Source: Equivita sp045641605
Lineage (GTDB): Bacteria > Actinomycetota > Coriobacteriia > Coriobacteriales > Eggerthellaceae
DNA: 64,000 nucleotides
Assembly (NCBI GenBank): GCA_045641605.1
Contig: JAZUHG010000017.1
Location: forward strand, 15,841 to 79,840
Reading direction: 5' to 3'
Of this stretch, positions 62,594 through 64,000 are shown one piece after another. The notes beneath the pieces were generated by a model that searched no databases, was not told the origin of the DNA, and worked only from the letters and a program-made list of their open reading frames with translations. The position numbers and the translations under genes are program-made. How positions within the stretch are numbered: the first letter of the stretch is position 1; every line of letters starts with the position of its first letter.

Positions 62594-64000
62594 ATGGCTG
62601 GCAAAAAAGAAATTCAAAAGAATGAAACTACACTTTCTTGGTGGTCCATAGCCGTAATGACATTCTGTACACTATGGGGTTTTAATAATCTTATCCTGGG
62701 ATGTTTTTACTTCGGGCAAACCAAAGTAATTGGTGTTTGGTTGTTTGTTTTCCTACTTTATTTTCTACCTTATTCGCTTATGGTAGGAGAACTCGGTTCT
62801 GTATTTAGAACCCATGGTGCAGGTGTAAGTTCCTGAATTTATGAAACAATCGGTCCAAAAATTGGGTATTTTTGTGGTTGAATTGGATGGGTTGTAATTC
62901 TTCCGTATTTATCCCAAAAGCCAAGTTTGATTATTGTTGCATTTAACTGGATGACACGCCAAAACGGCGACATTAGCAATATTGATCCTGTTACAGTTCA
63001 GCTGATTGGCCTTGTAATTTTCTTGGTTTGTGTATTTTTGGCAAGCAGAGGTCTTAAAGTTATTAAGACTATTGCAACTGTAGCTGGAACATGCAGCTTT
63101 ATCATGGCAATGTTGTTTATTGTTTTTGGGTTTATTGCTCCATTTGTTAATGTAGACCCTGCAAATATCCAAACTTATTCAATTGACTTTGATCCGTCAC
63201 ATTATTTCCCAGCAGATTTGAGTGTTTTTGCATCTCTTTCAATTCTTCTATTTGGTGTTGGTGGTGCCGAAAAGGTTGCCCCTTACGTTAATAGAATGAA
63301 AAATGCTGGAAGAGACTTCCCTAAGGGAATTATTGCTGTTGTAATTATGGTTGCAATTGCTGCTTTTGCTGGCGCTATTGCAATGGGCATGATGTTTGGT
63401 CAAGACGGTCAAGAAATTACAAGTGACTTCATCACAAATGGTCAATATGTTGCATTTAGCAAAGTTGGTCATGCACTTGGCATTGGAAATTCTGTTATGG
63501 TTGTTTATGCAGCTGTTAAATTGATCACAGATACAGCGGTATTAATTGTAAGCATTGATGTTCCGCTTCGTTTGCTTCTTGCTAATAGTGATGCTCGCTT
63601 TATTCCTCTTGGCTCGTTAAAGCAAAATAAGCATGGTGCTTATACTTACTGGTTGTTGATTGTTACAGTTATCGTTGGTATATTATTGATTCTTCCTGCA
63701 CTTGGAATGGGTGATACTGATGGTCTTATCAAATGGCTTGTTGAGATTTGCTCTATCGTTATGCCTATCTTTTATATTTGTGTATTCATTGCATACATTG
63801 CTCTTAAAGCGGACAAGAAAAAGATTAAAAGACACAAAGATGATTACATTTTTATCAAGAACAAGAGCCTTGGTATGTTAGTTGGTATTTGGTGTAGCGT
63901 AATTACATTGATTGGAATGTTAATGCAGATGTATGACGAGAATATGTTTATTTTTGTATTGAATATTTGTATCCCTGTTGTCTTGCTAGGCATGGGTGTA
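62594..64000 (+). CDS. APC-superfamily amino-acid permease (partial)
   Basis: At least 469 residues; the 3' end is beyond the window. About 12 membrane segments starting at TLSWWSIAVMTFCTLWG, with a Gly-rich helix-1 loop weaker than usual (GFNNLILG), EKVAPYVNRMKNAGRDFPKGI matching the conserved helix 6-7 region (family E-x-x-N-P-x-R-x-x-P-x-A/G-I). TGA codons are Trp 81 (GVSSWIYE) and Trp 96 (FCGWIGW). Cargo amino acid is not determined. Own promoter; not linked to the surface protein. Confidence 0.87.

Overview
This window is AT-rich, gene-dense bacterial DNA in which UGA is read as tryptophan. Read with the standard code, many housekeeping genes break at in-frame TGA. Read with TGA as Trp, every break closes and the restored residue falls where the family has a conserved Trp (NKWD of Der, the WHT motif of xylose isomerase, RW before the CISRQLWWG motif of ValRS, IDIWGADHHG of ArgRS). 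Of the 48 complete coding regions I delimited, 34 stop at TAA, 14 at TAG and none at TGA. All coordinates below use this code. The organism looks like a Gram-positive with lipoproteins, the MEP isoprenoid pathway, tmRNA and ScpAB. The ProRS sequence, the RecJ-helicase fusion and the gene order suggest a low-GC relative of the Coriobacteriia (Actinomycetota). That placement is inference from memory; the recoding is read directly.

Layout. 1-5248 (minus): an iron-complex-type ABC importer (binding lipoprotein, FecCD permease, ATPase), a small SAM methyltransferase and a MATE exporter with a C-terminal histidine-kinase-like ATPase domain cut by the window edge. 5342-8337 (plus): ispG, proS (no editing insertion) and a HAD phosphatase. 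8306-10089 (minus): an ArsB/SLC13-type ion permease and tsaE. 10255-18603 (plus): tig, clpP, clpX, valS, der, thiamine pyrophosphokinase and tRNA-Asn. 18709-20650 (minus): a stand-alone YcaO enzyme followed by a 21-residue peptide gene with a strong ribosome binding site and a terminator. 20809-26061 (plus): degV, long-form HPF, argS, a prepilin peptidase, rsmI and tlyA. Then come a cyclophilin lipoprotein (minus) and tmRNA (plus).

27298-31777 (minus): a glutamate-cysteine ligase fused to an ATP-grasp domain, overlapping a DUF2207-like membrane protein. 31861-41016 (plus): a xylose/xyloside locus with sugar-binding lipoprotein, ABC ATPase and permease, xylA, xylB, a GPH symporter and a GH43 enzyme; imported pentose or xyloside would be hydrolysed, isomerised and phosphorylated to xylulose 5-phosphate. 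41066-48000: tRNA-Ser, then site-2 protease, scpA, scpB, pseudouridine synthase, aroA, cmk, plsC and ispH, tightly packed with 1-nt stop/start overlaps. 48037-48145: a GC-rich inverted-repeat element, possibly a structured RNA. 48219-57320: M18 aminopeptidase, ATP-grasp ligase, stand-alone riboflavin kinase, RecJ-helicase fusion, fhs and folD. 57437-62479: a 1680-residue surface protein. 62594 to the right edge: an amino-acid permease.

No gap exceeds about 220 bases. I saw no insertion sequence, prophage, CRISPR array or rRNA. Many promoters are extended -10 elements (TGn followed by TATAAT-like), and a few genes begin 6-7 bases after their -10 box, so they may be translated from leaderless mRNAs.
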